64,000 nucleotides of DNA, taken from positions 4,243,001 to 4,307,000 of the forward strand of contig NC_092670.1 in the NCBI RefSeq assembly GCF_964355755.1. The letters run 5' to 3'. The translations under genes and the position numbers were made by a program. A model generated the notes under the pieces. That model was not told the DNA's origin and ran no database searches. It was given only the letters and a program-made list of their open reading frames with translations. Positions 42,601 to 57,600 of the stretch are shown here, piece after piece. How positions within the stretch are numbered: position 1 is the first letter of the stretch; each line of letters starts with the position of its first letter. This stretch comes from Antedon mediterranea (Eukaryota > Echinodermata > Crinoidea > Comatulida > Antedonidae).

Positions 42601-45600
42601 TTTAATTTTTTTCTTTCCCATTACAAATAAATGGAAGGTACAGGTACCTGCCTGAAGATATTTTAGTTTATGCTTCCAATTAATAGAATAAGGTCTGTGT
42701 GAATAGTGTGACTTCATTATACTTGTACATAGACAAACCACACAGCATACCATTCAAAGAAAATGTCTTTAATTTCAATTTTAAATTACTGTTGAAAGCA
42801 CAATCCTTCAGGTTATTTCTTTTCATAATTTTGTCATAGATATGTCTTAGGTGTTTGCCTTGGCTGTTAATTGACTGTTTTTCTTTTCTTTGTTTCGACC
42901 GGAATGGGGTCAACCTCTACCCTACTTGTCCGCATTCTACACAGATTAAAAGAGTCCAACAGGAAATTGTATTTTTTCTTGCCTCTTAGGGGTTTCCATC
43001 TAATGTATGTTTATGACCGCATTTTTGTCATTTCTGATGTTAAACATGAAATTGAATATTCTGCCTGAAACTAGTTCAATTGTACCTTTATAATTGTAAT
43101 TTAACCTGATTTCACTTTTTAACTAAGTGATGAAATGCTGTAAACTATAACCGACTTAAATAAAGTAGTACTGACAGGTAAAATATTTTGATGATGGTAT
43201 CTAGGCCTGTCTGATATTTTTTAAATCAACAATTGTATCGTAGTGGTGTGAACTATATATTTTTACCATTAATGTATGTACAAATGTAAAAAGTTCATGT
43301 AAATATTATTTCTTTGTAGAATAATGTTCCAAACGTTGATGATGATGATCAAAATACTATTGAAATTGATTTTGGGGATGGACACTCTGCAATGTTGGAT
43401 GGGAACAGCTCTGAACCATTACAGTTTTCACACACATACGATGTTGCAGGGTTATACCAAGTAAATGTCAGTGCATTCACCACAAATGTACACTCAGTGT
43501 TATCAGTTCAGGAACAGATTTCAAATATTTCTTTGCAAGGCCCAACTATCACTAGATTTTATAGGTAAGAAATCATTTCTAATCACTCATAATCTTACTA
43601 TAGTATCTCTGAGTGTCTGTTTCCGGCTTTATTCAGAAACTAGTAGTCGCACGGTCTTCAAACTTGGTGGGTGGGCAGGTGCAGCTTGGTATAAAAAAGA
43701 ATGAGTTTTTGAGATTGTTAGGTCGTCAAGGTCAAATCTCAAAAGTTTCAATTGGCTCCGATCGCACTTTGGGGCGGGCATACTTGCTAGTGTTGAAGTT
43801 CAGGAGATATTGTAATTAATAATTTAAACCCTTTTTTATAATTCAAAAGGGACTCAAACATTTGGTTTGTAAATGATGGGATAAAGAAAATAAATAGGTG
43901 ATTATAAGTTAAGTTAAATTTAAGTAAATCAATTGAATAATTAGACATATTTATTTGTTTATTTGATTAGACCAGAGTCCATGCAGATATGGAATGTAGC
44001 ACGAGAGTCAGGTACAGCTATTCTATACACTTGGACTACTAAACACTTAAGTACAGCACCTGGATACAACCTTCAGTCTAAGTATCAAATGTTTACCAAT
44101 GTTCTACAAAAGGAATGCTTGGAGTTTGCTGCTGCTGGAGTTTACGACATATCTGTGAATGCTAGTAACCACATTTCATGGCAAACGATCAACATCCAGA
44201 CACAGTTACAAGAACCTATTTTATCAACATCTGTATACATACCGACTGTGGTGCATGGTCAGAATTCAACAATTGAAATATCGGTCCAGGGAGAAAGGCC
44301 ATTTACTTTTGACATTAATTACGGAGATGGAAAAACTGGTTTGTACTTTTCCGAAGACTTGATGGAAAAGGTGTTTGTAGACTCAGGCATGTATACGTAT
44401 CGTTATACACTCAATAAGCATTATTTGTTAGACGGAGAGTATACCTGCTTTGTCGTCATTAACAACACAGTTTCATCACGATCTGTAACTGTTAGAGGAG
44501 TTGTAGAAGAGAAAATATCTGGAGTCCGGATTATGTCAGATTCCCCGTCAATTTTGCAGCTTGGTGAAGTCATCACACTGATTGCTACAGTTGATAAAGG
44601 CAGCAATATTATCTTTGAGTGGAATTTTCGTGATCAAATTTCAGGTCCCTATGTTGAAAGGTATATATGTCTATACTCTCTTTATTTTTACATAAAAAAT
44701 GTTTATTGTTACTGATTTATTTAACAACATCTTTATACAGGATTACACAATCAGGTAAAAGAAAACCTGTTTTTCGTTGTGGTCCTGTCTTGCATACAAA
44801 GAAATCAGGAAAAGAACATTTTGTGGGGAAAAAATGAGATCAATATCTCGCTTTGAATGAAGCAATTGTTGGGGAATATTAAATTTCAGTTTGTAGGTTA
44901 TTCCATATTTGATTGCTATATTATTTGATTTTTTTCTGTTCTACTTTAGCTTAGGAAATATGAGTATAGCCACACATACATTCAATTTACCTGGCAGTTA
45001 CAATGTAACAGTAAGTGTGAGTAATGCGCTTCAGACGGAACCAATCACAGTAGCCTATCCCGAAACATTGCAGATTCTGGAAGCAATTAACAGCCTGTGG
45101 GTATCCCCCAAAAATGATAGATATACAACATCTCTTCACATTATCAATAACATAACCATGAGGACAGATCAAGTGAAGTTTCATGCAGAATGTTCTGGTA
45201 CCGAAGTAACGTTTGTTTTTAATTTTGGCGATGGGAGTCCATTGATCACACGTACAGGAGTCAACAAAGCTGACACTTATACAGCAGAAACAGTGGCAAG
45301 TCATGTATATCAAGAAGGTGAGAAATATTCACTAGAAAATTAACTTCGATGTCATTTATTAAGAGAAAGGAATCAAGAGAAAAACAATCGACATGATAAA
45401 AAGATGTGAAATCATAATAACTTAACTCAAAATAGTAGTGGACTGTACATTCTTAGGTCAAACAATTTTAATTATCCCATGTTGGGCAATTTCACAAACA
45501 GGACTAAATAATCAAAGTACCAGTCTTACTTCAATAATAATTTATTTTATTTTACATAAGTTTTAAGTAATAGTCTTTATACCAGTTACAACAAAAGAAT

Positions 45601-48600
45601 TTTAATTTAGGACTTGGATGCTGGCAGTGGCTTAACGGCTATGTGTGTTCACTGGATAAACTGAGGGGCCCCAGAGCTTATGGGGGCCCTGAGCAGTGCC
45701 CAGAGGAAAATACAGGCATTAAAATATGTCGAAAAAGCTAAAAAAATGCCCAAGGCCTCCAGCGTTGGCAGGCCACTCGGGGTTCCTAAACCAGGGACCT
45801 CTAATTCACTTTGTTGATTGTAAAATGGTAAAATGCGACACAATTGTATGTTGGTATACTTTGTATTTTTCAGAGGGAAGTTACATGGTTACTCTGACAG
45901 CTTTTAATGCTGTTAGTAACTCTAGTACATCACTGCCGCAACCATTCCTTGTTCAGATACCACCATTGGGTTTATCATTTGAACGAAGCCACCATGAAAC
46001 CAAATTTGGAGAGTACACAAACTTGACAGTATTAGTCAATGGTGGAAGTGATTTGAAGTTTTATTGGTCGATGGGAGATCAAACCACCTACCCTAATCAT
46101 GGTAATTTGTTGTTATTTTTTAAATATATGGACAAATCTTGGGGAATGTGAATTTAAATTTTATTTACTTTTTAATTGAATATAAGAAAAATATTGTTGA
46201 AACAGTTTGCACCTTAGTACCTTATTCAACAATATTTAGTGTCATTTTTATATTGAGTGAAACATAACAGGCTGCTCTCTCATACACACATTTAATTCAA
46301 TTTCCACAGTACACAATAACATACAGGATAATAAATACAATGAAGTAATCATGTGGGTGGGGGGAAGGGGGGAGAGTCATATAAGTCAGAAGACGTGTCA
46401 GGTCCATTAACAACATGTCAAATCCATTTAAATGCAATTGTGAACAAAATGTAAACCTCTCGAAATCGTTAACTCTTGGGTTGGAACAACAAAATGGGAA
46501 GATGTTAATGTAGAATAATGTTTCATTTCAGGAATGTCTGTTTCTCATAAGTATTTTCTAGCCAAAGATTATACAGTCACTGTGACAGCTTCCAATAATG
46601 CTGAGAATGTAACGGTTCAGTGTACTGTTTCTGTTCAAGTCTCTTTACAAGGTAAACTACAATTCTTGCCTCTTAACAAAAAGTTGTCATCATTTTAGTG
46701 GTCAATAGTTATGTGTAGAGGGCGTTTAACTAATTGTTACAAGGATAGCTGCTAAGTGCCCTCTAGCCCTCTATCTTCACCTGCAGTATAATTTCCCTAC
46801 AGTACATAAGAATGTTTTTTTTGTTTGTGTCATAGTATGTGTTGATTAGACTTAATAGCACTTACATTGTGAATAGGAGTTTGGTGTAGTCGGTATGCAC
46901 CTACCTCCTTACATTTGAGACCCTGGTTCAAATCCTGCTGAAGTGTTTTTTTAGTGATTTTTTTGTTAATTTTCCAAAAAGGCCCTAAACCTTTAGTTTT
47001 TTTTTTATTATATATTTTTGCCTTAATTAACAAAAAAGGGCCCTAAACCTTTGGGTTTATTTTTGTTTGTGCCTAGGTAAAGTATTTAGATTCAGATAAA
47101 AGTGGTGATATTAAGAAATTTTATTTTATGGGTTGTGACCTTGACCTTTGGCCCCTTCAATATATCTGTTTTGGGTGATACTGTAGATCACTGTGGGATT
47201 TGAACAACAATGTTGGCCTCTAAAGCTCTGTCTACACTATCAAACTAATTTGACAAAAATGTGCCCAAATATAGTAGTGATATGCCCAAAAATGTGACAT
47301 CACCATGTTTGGGCACATCACATTTTTTTGTCACATAAAAATTAATAGTGTATACAGTCAAGCTTTAGCCACACAGGGTTGAAAAACACATACAAGAGCA
47401 AAAACATAACTTAGGCTGAAGTAATAACTAGGCGGAGGTACTGTATTAGCAAATAGCTAGATTTTGAGGTTTTTTTTATTTTCCAGGTGTTAGTCTATCT
47501 GTAATACATCACAACTGCCAGAATGGATCTAATAACGTACTCATTTGCAAGACAGATGAGAAAATTACCTTTGAAGCTGAAACTATTACAAGTGGTACAG
47601 ACGTATGGTATGATTGGAATATGGGAGATGGTAGCTACCCATACTATTCACGCAATGATAGAAGGGTGTATGATTACAATCAAAATGGAAGGTTAGTGTG
47701 ATACATGTAGACCTACTGGCTTACTTCATACTAATAGTATCCTCCCCATTATTCCATTTTACCTTGAAGTTATTATTCATATGCTATGTTTTGTATCCAG
47801 AAGAATTGAATTGATATATACATCAGTGTTGGTGCAAATTGGTATTTTAGGATATTGTAGGTTGGTTTTGTGGAAGTTGCTTATATTGTTAATTTCCTGG
47901 TGAAATTTTTCCTCTTTTTGTTTTTTGTATGATTTGTATATGGATGTACTATCCGATGTAAAGAAAATGAATATATTGCCATTTTATTCCCATTATCTCT
48001 TAATTAAAAAACCCATTTCTGTTTGACGTTAACTTAATCTTCCTCTTTATTTCCTTATGGATCCCATGTCATTGGTTGGTTTTTAGTCAAGTATAACATA
48101 ATAAAAAAATAGATTATAAAGGCATTATTAGTTTTTTGTTTTTTTTTCCAAATTTAGTCAATCAATCCTATGACCTATTTAAAGTCTGATTTTATTATCT
48201 TAATTTTTCATCTTTTTGGGGGACAATACATCTTTAAATTAACATAACATCTATGTCATTCATTAGATACACTGTGACTGTGAAGGCCAGCAATGCAAAC
48301 AGCAATGTAGTGTCTGAACCAATATCATTATGGCTGCAGACTCCAGTCAGAGATCTTTCAATAAGACATAAAGGAACCAGCATCGTTAATGCTCAAACAT
48401 CATTCCAAGCTCTTGTTCACGATGGCAGCGATCTTACTTATACTTGGAATTTTGGTGATGGGGCTATAGAAACCACTAGTACATTTACAACCTCTCATAC
48501 TTACAATAGGTAATACTGTATTATGTATGTAGTTTACGAAAGCAATGTTAATATTGGAGGCTGTGATATTGTGTATGCTTTTGAAATTATTGCGTAATCT

Positions 48601-51600
48601 TTAGTTTAATTCGTAAGAAAAAACGTTTACTTTTATAGTTGTCATATTTCATTTATCAATTAATTCTTTTCATGAATATTTTCGTAGAACTGGAGAGTAT
48701 GTTGTATCAGTGGAAGTGGGGAATTCACTTGGTCAAGTTAATGCTAGTTCTAACCATTTTGTGTTGACCCAGGAATGTAAACTACCTTCGGTCAAATTCG
48801 TAGGTGACAAGCCAAGAAAGGTAAGGGACTTTGCTTTTACAGGCGCCGCCGGCAAAATGAATGTGAATGTGAGAGCTTTGATTAATTATTCAATATCCCC
48901 ACAATGGACTGTACCATTTCCGGAACTTGTTTTCTGCACACGCAAGCCATGTCAGAAAATGTGTCGCTATATATAGCATATTTGCTTTTCTTTGATCTTA
49001 TAATAATATAACAGAAAGGCACTATGTAAATCAAGGAATAGTGGGTCTGTGGTATAATTTTGAATAATGAAACATGCTACATAAAAAATAATATCTAAAT
49101 ACGTTTTCCTGAGGAAAACTCTTCCCTGATTTTTCTATGTTATAATGGATTAAAACTGGGTAGGAACCATAAATTACTGAATGTGACTATTTTTTTTTTT
49201 TTTACGGCTCTACCACATTGAAACACTGGTTCTCGTCAGATCACCGAAGTTAAGCAATGTTGGGCCCGGTTAGAGCTTGGATGGGAGACCATCTGGGAAT
49301 ATCGGGTGCTGTTTATGGAGCTGGGGTCCCATTAGGCATTTGAAATCAGCACTGCTGACTCTTATGGCAGCCCCTGCATCTAGTATCTGCCTCAGATGTA
49401 TTGGCTTATGCCTCTCCTCTGGTTAAGGTGGGCACTGGAACGAGAGAAGCCCTTGGTCAATGTTGGGACCAGCCAAAGGTGCTATAAGCAGTCCTGGCTT
49501 TTAGTCATCATTCAGTGGAATGTTAAGTTGGCCATACAAATTTTTTGAAAAATAAAGAATATTTGTATGTATTTACAGGTGAACAGGTCTGATGCTGTTG
49601 AGATTGAGACTGACATTTACATTGAATGCGATATTACAATGCAAGCCAGATACATGTGGACTATCAAACATGTCAACAATACAGCGTTTACTCATTACTG
49701 TGGTCCATTGAACCTTCGTAACCTTTTCCTGATGAAGCAATGTATTCCCTTTGGAATATATATTGTTACACTAGAAGTAAGTAATGATAAAACCACCTTA
49801 AACTTCATTTTCAATTTTGTAAGTGTTAGATTTTGTTCTCTATCCAGACACCTTTCAATCCTCTCTCCTATATGTATATCTAATGATAAACATTGAAATA
49901 ATATGTGAAAGTATAATTGTTTTCTTACAATTTGATTGGTCAATTACGTATCATGTGTCATTTTGGAATTAGCACTATCTAACGAAAAAGTGATCGGTAA
50001 TAATTGACACGCTCTATTGTTCAGCCTCATATAAACATTTGAGAATTTGTGACATGGACATTGTTGACTGACATTGTTTTACTCGCTGTCTTTAACTGTT
50101 CTACTCCGCATCCAAAGTGTGAACACTGCCTTTTTTAATGGCCTAGCTTCCCGGCCTAGCATTCATCAATGATTCATGATGGATAAAGTTAATAAAAGTA
50201 GGTGTGTTATAAAACAAATAATGAATGTTCGTTGAATGTAGAGAGAGAATAATTCATTGGATGACCAATCCACCTCATTAAAAATAGAGCAGGCAATCTT
50301 TCAACTCCTGAAATATACTTATAAACATTCACTGTATGACATTTTATATAATTATCTCATTGTATATGTTGAATGATGAGTGGAGTCTTACAACATTCAT
50401 GCCATTTTTTGTATTGTAGATTTGTGTAGCTTCAAAATTAAAACCTAATCAGAATTTTTGAATAATCAGTTTCCAGAAATGCTAAACTGAAACAATTTTT
50501 GATTATCTGATAAAAAAAAATATTTATACAAAAAATATATGTTCATATAAAGAGATTATTTTATTAAACATGTTCAACTTGATAACAATATACTGTAGTA
50601 GATAATAATCATTTAACTAATAATATATATGACATTTTACTATTATAAAGTATGTATGATTTTTGTTAGGTTCGCATTAACGGTACAATTGTTTACACAC
50701 GAGAAACGTTAGAATTGCATATTTTGAAGAAACCACTTGTTGCTATTATAGAGGGCGGTACATATCGCTTTGTTGGTAACAATTCTCAGGTTGTTTTATC
50801 GGCTAATTATTCATATGATCCAAATGAACCTGTTAATGGAATTGATCATGGTTTAAGGTAAGTTTAACGATACTAGCTTCTCAAAGCGGGCTAATTATCT
50901 AAATTTTTTCTCTACCTTTATTCAGCTGTAAGTGTAATTGTTCCTATGTCTTGTATCCCTGATGTAACATGTAGTTTAGCGATAAATCTTTTGGTTAATG
51001 TATATATTATGTTTCAATGTATATGTTTAAGAAAAAGAATTATGTACAACAACTTTGTAAACAATTTAAACGTCAGCACATTTACAAAATATAAACCCAG
51101 CTGTCTGCTAGGGCCAGGTGTCACATGCTCTGATTGTTGGCAATTAGCCCGTGAGCCATCAATACCAAACCATCTTTGAGTATGTATGTTTTTCTAATAC
51201 TCTCTATCCCTGCATCTCTCATTGTATTTATGTCAAGTCGTATTCAATTTATTTTATTTATTCGGGTATAAATACAAAATACAATATACACAATCATATA
51301 TTTATTTTAGACGATAAGTAACATTCTGTCTTACTAACATGTTTCAGATACCGTTGGGGATGTAAGCAACTCTCTCAACCTGATTTAGACTGTTTTATCA
51401 GTAACCAGTATCTGATAAATGCAACAAGCATTGTTTTTTCATTCGACACATCTTTTTTGAAAAAAGTTATCGAACCAGGATTTGTGTTCTACCTACGTGT
51501 GTCGAAAGATGATCATTTGAATTCACAAACTAGTCAAGTTATCGCCATACAAGAGCCATACTCTCTACAGTAAGTTTTTAACCATTGTTACATGCTGAAG

Positions 51601-54600
51601 TGTTTCTAGAATATTTTGCATGATGATCAATATTAAATGTTTTCTTGGTGTCACCAAAACATAGACAAAAATTCATAGTTTTTTCCATAAAGTTTGAAAT
51701 ATACTGAAAATTGTCCTTGTGTTTAAATTAGCCCAAAACATTGTTGTATTTTCATTTTGTCTCCAAATTCAAGCATTGTTTGCTTCCTCTGGATGAATGT
51801 CTATTTTAATTTATAATACAATTCATAGTAACATGTTGTTCTTGATAGTAATTTGGAAAAAATAAAAAAAAGTTTAGTACGGAAAACAGTATATTTATTT
51901 ACGTTTTGATTTGCCAAAAATTATAATAATAATTATAAATACTTTTTTTAGAGTTATGGTTGAGTGCCTGCACTGTACAAACGGGGTTTTAAATTCAAAT
52001 GATGAGTTGAGTTTAGAGGCTCACTGTCCTAATTGTGGAGTTTTAACTTACCAATGGACAATCTATGGTGTACTTGATGGAGCAGGCACTGACACAGAAA
52101 CAAGTGAGTTGCTATTGCAAGATCATTATAAAGGGTTGATAGTGAATGAGAAAATCATGTCACACAGTTATGATTGGGACATTAAGGCATTAGATTGAAC
52201 ATACTTTAACATATTTTTAATTCTAATCAGTAGTGTACTTTAAAGATGTATTGTCCCCCTGAAAAATAGTTTTAAACATTTTTTGTTGTTGAATATACCA
52301 TTTTAATGTCACATAATAGTTATTCAATTTGACCAAAAATTGGATCTGAACAAAATATATTTACCTGAAAAAACTTTAATTTAAAGCAAAAAAATGGTCA
52401 AATTATTATTATAAGTGAAAACATTATTTTTTCCGGTTTTTTTTCTACAGATGTGATTGACTTCAAAACTACAAAATAACCTATTCTTCATTTTTAATAT
52501 TTTTTGGGGACATTACATCTTTAATTTCAATAATACTGTAACAGTTTTTATTATTTCAGAACATTGTTTTGCATTTATAAAAAGAAAATTGTTGTTTGTA
52601 GTCAATTAGTAATTGACAACAAATTGAATATAAATTTTGTCATGTCTATAAATTGATTATTGGTGCTTTACATATTCAAAATACTTTATATTACAGAAAT
52701 CAGATGTGTACCACCGAATGGAGGTACTCCTCAATTTCTAATGGCTGGAAACCAAACAGTTGAAAGTCAGACAACTGAAAACAACTTGTTAGATTCTCAT
52801 TCCCGTAAGTTTTTACATTTATATTGTTTGTAAGGTGTTGTAATTAATTAACATTGACAGCTAATTAAAGAAACATGGCCAATTAGAATGCTTTATCAAA
52901 TTATCACCCCATGCTTTCTCACCAATCATTATAAGGGATATAGAATTAAATATTTCATGATTGGATATTCCTGCTGAAGGCGTATTCTCAACGCCTTATC
53001 ATACTGATGTATGCGTCATTGCTTGCCCAGCATTGCCTGGACTTGCTATCACACTCGATCAGACAGATGAAATCTACGACATCACAGCATGTTTGTCTTT
53101 TTTACGTTACCTTTCTGGCTGATGTCTCTTTTATAGTGTATCTTTTTAAAGTCTTTTAGTAAATGTCGAACTTTGACTGTATGTAAAATCTGCATATCCG
53201 GACCAAAAAAGTCTGGCAATATTTGACCAAATTTTAGTCAAAGGGAAAAATTGTGAATATATTTTTTTTTACTTTTAAGTTTAAAAAAATATATATTAGC
53301 AGACTTGAATTATATACTTAAACAAACTGAACTAAATTATCATCACTTATTCCTAAAATATTGTCTTATAAACAAAATGTGTTTTTTTCAGATTCCACAC
53401 CTTTAACACCGTCTGTGAGCACTGAAATGGCAAACATTATTGGGGATATGAATACAGATGAGCAGAGGGACCATACTGTAGTAACCTTAAAACCCAAAAC
53501 TACAATTGCTGACCCAAATGTAGATTATATTGGTGTTGATGACTCAGATAGTAGACCACTAGAAGAGTCATTGGAAGAAAGTATAAAAGAGGATTCTTAT
53601 ATTCGAGGTTCACATAGCACAACAACAGTGCCTAATGCAAAAAGCTCCCCATCTCCACCAGCTCCACAAGGGGTAATAGTTTTAATATGTTTTCAAACAT
53701 TCCAAATGACAACATTACATTATCATACAGATTAACTTGTTGTGGGAAAGTTTGATTTGTTTCTGATTTGAATTGTTTTTAGCCAAATTATCAAACATTT
53801 TATTTGTGTTTAATAACACCAAACTTGCCACACCTTTTATTTGAAGCCTGTAAAACTTGCCACACCTTTTATTTGAAGCCTGTAAAACTTGCCACACCTT
53901 TTATTTGAAGCCTGTAAAACTTGCCACACCTTTTATTTGAAGCCTGTAAAACTTGCCACACCTTTTATTTGAAGCCTGTAAAACTTGCCACACCTTTTAT
54001 TTGAAGCCTGTAAAACTTGCCACACCTTTTATTTGAAGCCTGTAAAACTTGCCACACCTTTTATTTGAAGCCTGTAAAACTTGCCACACCTTTTATTTGA
54101 AGCCTGTAAAACTTGCCACACCTTTTATTTGAAGCCTGTAAAACTTGCCACACCTTTTATTTGAAGCCTGTAAAACTTGCCACACCTTTTATTTGAAGCC
54201 TGTAAAACTTGCCACACCTTTTATTTGAAGCCTGTAAAACTTGCCACACCTTTTATTTGAAGCCTGTAAAACTTGCCACACCTTTTATTTGAAGCCTGTA
54301 AAACTTGCCACACCTTTTATTTGAAGCCTCTAAAACTTGCCACACCTTTTATTTGAAGCCTCTAAAACTTGGCCACAATGATCCATCAGGTAGGAGTACA
54401 CTAGTTCAAATTTTTAAGGTTAAAGGTTAAAGGTCAAGGTCACAATCCATAACAGATGATTCAATTCTACAGGTCGCAGTTTCTAAAAGAAACTTGTTGA
54501 ACTTACCCACAAGGTTCAGGGTCAAATGTCACAAACAACAAAAACTTTTTTTACTGAAAATAAAATATAAAAATATAGATTAAAAAAAATGTTTTTTGGT

Positions 54601-57600
54601 AGGAAAAAAATACTGTAGGTTTGCACTCTGTGTGCTATGCAGTCTAGGTTATGATTTTTTTATTTATTTTCCTGTATAGGATGATAATACTGATGATAAT
54701 AATGATGACTACTATGATGAGAGTGATGAGTCAATTCTGCTTGAAGAAGATGAAGGTATTAACTGGAACTTTACAAATTCAATTTAGAAATTCATATCTG
54801 ATATTTTTCCATTTATAATCTAGATATACAGTATTCGTTTTGTTAAAGAAAGAGCATATGCATTTTTTTACTTACTGTAATAGACTTTTAAGTTGTTTTT
54901 TTGTGATTTTGATATATTTATATACCAGTATTACCTGTAAACATTATTTCATATCTTATCAAATGTAACTAAAGGAGATATAGGCCTAGATGATTATGAT
55001 GAAGAAGAGGACACAGATATAGAAGAAACTGGTACAGACCATAGTACAGGTATTTCATACTAAATACTTATTTATATTATATATGTATATAATATATACA
55101 CAAAGTACATCGTTTAAAATCATGTAATGTAAAATATATATATAAAACAAAAGTGAGAGTAACAATGAAATAGTTATTATTATTATTAGAAATGTTGAGG
55201 ATGAAATGAATAAATAGTGGTTAACGCCACAAAAGAGAGAAAAAAAAAGTACATCGTTTATATAAAGAAAAATATTTTCCATTATTATTTAATTTGTAAT
55301 TTTCATGGACCACATGAAAGAAACTATTTTTTTGTTTTATTCAAAATCAGGAGGTGATTCCGATGAGAGCTCGGATAAAGATGAAGTGACTGAATTTACC
55401 AATACTCCACTAAGTGATAGTATTTTTTTAAAGAAGTTACATAAGCACATTATTAGTGCAGATGAGTTATCTACAACTCTTGTGGATCGTTCACTCGTTG
55501 TCAAGGGTGACTATTTTAATGAAGGAAAGACTTATGCAATATCTGTTCAAGTTACTAATAGAGGTGATGCTATTTTTATTTTATGTACTTTAGAAATTGT
55601 ATTTGTAACCCAAATAAAATAGAAGCATCATTTTAAGTTCTGTCAACAAAAACGAAAGACTAATTTTAGTTAGATCTACAGATGAAAAAAAAAGTTATGT
55701 CAAAAAAAAAATGGTCGAAAAAAAGGCCACAATATTTCTCATCTATTTCTAAATGAACATTACTTACATAAATAGATTTCTGCTTGATTTATTTTACAGA
55801 TGGTCAGGTTGGTAATGCCAGGTATTACTTTAAAGTAAATACAAATCCAGGTCTTGGTAAATGTACTGTGTTTCCATCAAGTGGAACAGAATTAACTACA
55901 AAGTTTACAATCAACTGTGTAGAGTGGCAGGATGAAGTAGGTTCAATTATTTGTTTTTTAGTAAAATGTTAATAATTAAGATATGTTTTTTTTTTAAATA
56001 CTTTTTCTTCAATATGCCATTTTGATGTTCCATAATACAGTCAACTCTCCCAATACCGGACACCCTTGGGCGGGCATATATTTTCCGGTTTTTCGAAAGT
56101 CCGGTTTCCTGAAAACATATTTTTAAAGTCATCACGTTGTCACTGAAAATGCTTTGAATCACCGGTCCGAATGCTGCCCGGTACGGTCTCCTAGCGTTAC
56201 CGCGTAGGGAAGGCCTAGGCTATGATTGTGTCAATCTAGCCTATAGTTTTAATTAAATAAATACTGATAGGCCTAGGCTTACTTTATTAATATTAAGCTA
56301 ATTCAATTTACCTTTTTTAAAAGTTACATTATTTACTGTACCAATAAAACATGTTACAATAGTAAATTATTGTTTCTCAATGTGTTTTTAACGGTAAAAA
56401 GGCCTACGTACGTACGGTGAACATAATTTCGGTCTGTTTATTGTTTTTCGTGAGCTAGCTAGCAGCAGCAGCATGGTGGTGTGGGTGAAGGGCTTTGATT
56501 GATGCGCATGTGCAGAGGTGTCATAATCAAATAAAAACGCCCACACCTAGACCACATGTTTTTTAAGCTCCTTTATTTTGACGTAAACGAGCCAAGCAAT
56601 TAAATGACACAATAATTAATTGGTAACATTTCAAAGTTTATTAACACTAGTTAAGTCAAGTTCATTCCGTTTACGTTTTGCCATAATGATTTCCAAATTT
56701 ATAATGATGCACATTTTTAGTGAAACATTCCTTTTAGTCCTATTGCAATTGTGAATTTAACAATAATTTAAACAAAACAAAGACACAAAGTGGAATGTAA
56801 ATTGAACTTTATTAAAAAACAATTCATATGCTAAAAAACAGGGAGTTGTTAACTCCCTGCTAAAAACAATAGACATTACGACATAGCGCTTCGATGTGAA
56901 AAAGCCCACCGCAGTTCGATACGCAACAAAGCAATTGCCGCCTCGTGGGTTAACAATGAACTGACCTGTCAATCACAGTGTAGTGCTCCCATGGCAACAT
57001 TATTTGATCGTACCGCGAAACGTTGCGCACTTCATGCATGGTCCACCGGTCAGGGTATGGTTAAAAGCTTTTGTACATTGTGAATGTATTGAATCCGAGT
57101 CAGCGACGACGATGTTACGTTGTTTTCGTAAATATTTGGAATTTTTTAACTGTCAGTCCGGTTTTCAGACGCTAATTTTCGTGTTTTGTACTTCATAATT
57201 GGTCCGGATTCCGGAATTGGGTATTCCGGTTTTCATAATAAATTACAGTACATTTAGAATAGGGACAAATTGGGCCCTCCAAAAAAGTCCGGTTTTTCGT
57301 GAATTCCGGTTTTGGGAGAGTCCGGTATTGGGAGAGTTGACTGTAGTCATTTTGACCAAAAATTTGATTTAAAAGAAAATTATTTACTATATTTTATAGT
57401 AACATTTTTGTTGTCTATTCATGAGTGAAAAATTTTTCTGCAGAACTGATTAAAGCCCCATTCCCTACGTTTTTTAGATCTAATTTAAGATCACAAACTA
57501 TATTTAATGTAAAAATAATACTATATGGTCCTATTGCGATAACTTTTTTCGTCTTTAAACGGTTAAAAATGTGAAAAATAAGCCGATTCTAATAATTATA

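Larger units (their letters stand above)
39079..43319. other. Polycystin-like intron 10 (about 4.2 kb)
   Basis: Holds a dead minus-strand LINE end (39620), a hAT-like MITE (41085) and MITE-B copy 2 (41505). No exon is missing here: exons 10 and 11 join within one PKD repeat. The stretch 42.9-43.1 kb has a short open frame without recognisable similarity. Confidence 0.65.

Noticed and set aside
42871-43068. 65-codon + frame in intron 10
   Set aside because: No recognisable domain, no acceptor or donor in suitable phase, and no repeat partner in the window.
48821-48976. Read-through of exon 18 into intron 18 with a GC-rich patch after an AG
   Set aside because: The donor at 48821 is good and exon 19 continues the REJ; the extension has no similarity and soon stops.
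49203-49314. Functional 5S rRNA gene
   Set aside because: Multiple changes from consensus, no matching end stem, fusion to a repeat body with a second truncated copy elsewhere; it fits a SINE head better.
53819-54370. CRISPR-like array of regular 32-bp direct repeats
   Set aside because: No unique spacers between repeats; it is a simple tandem array in an intron of an animal gene.
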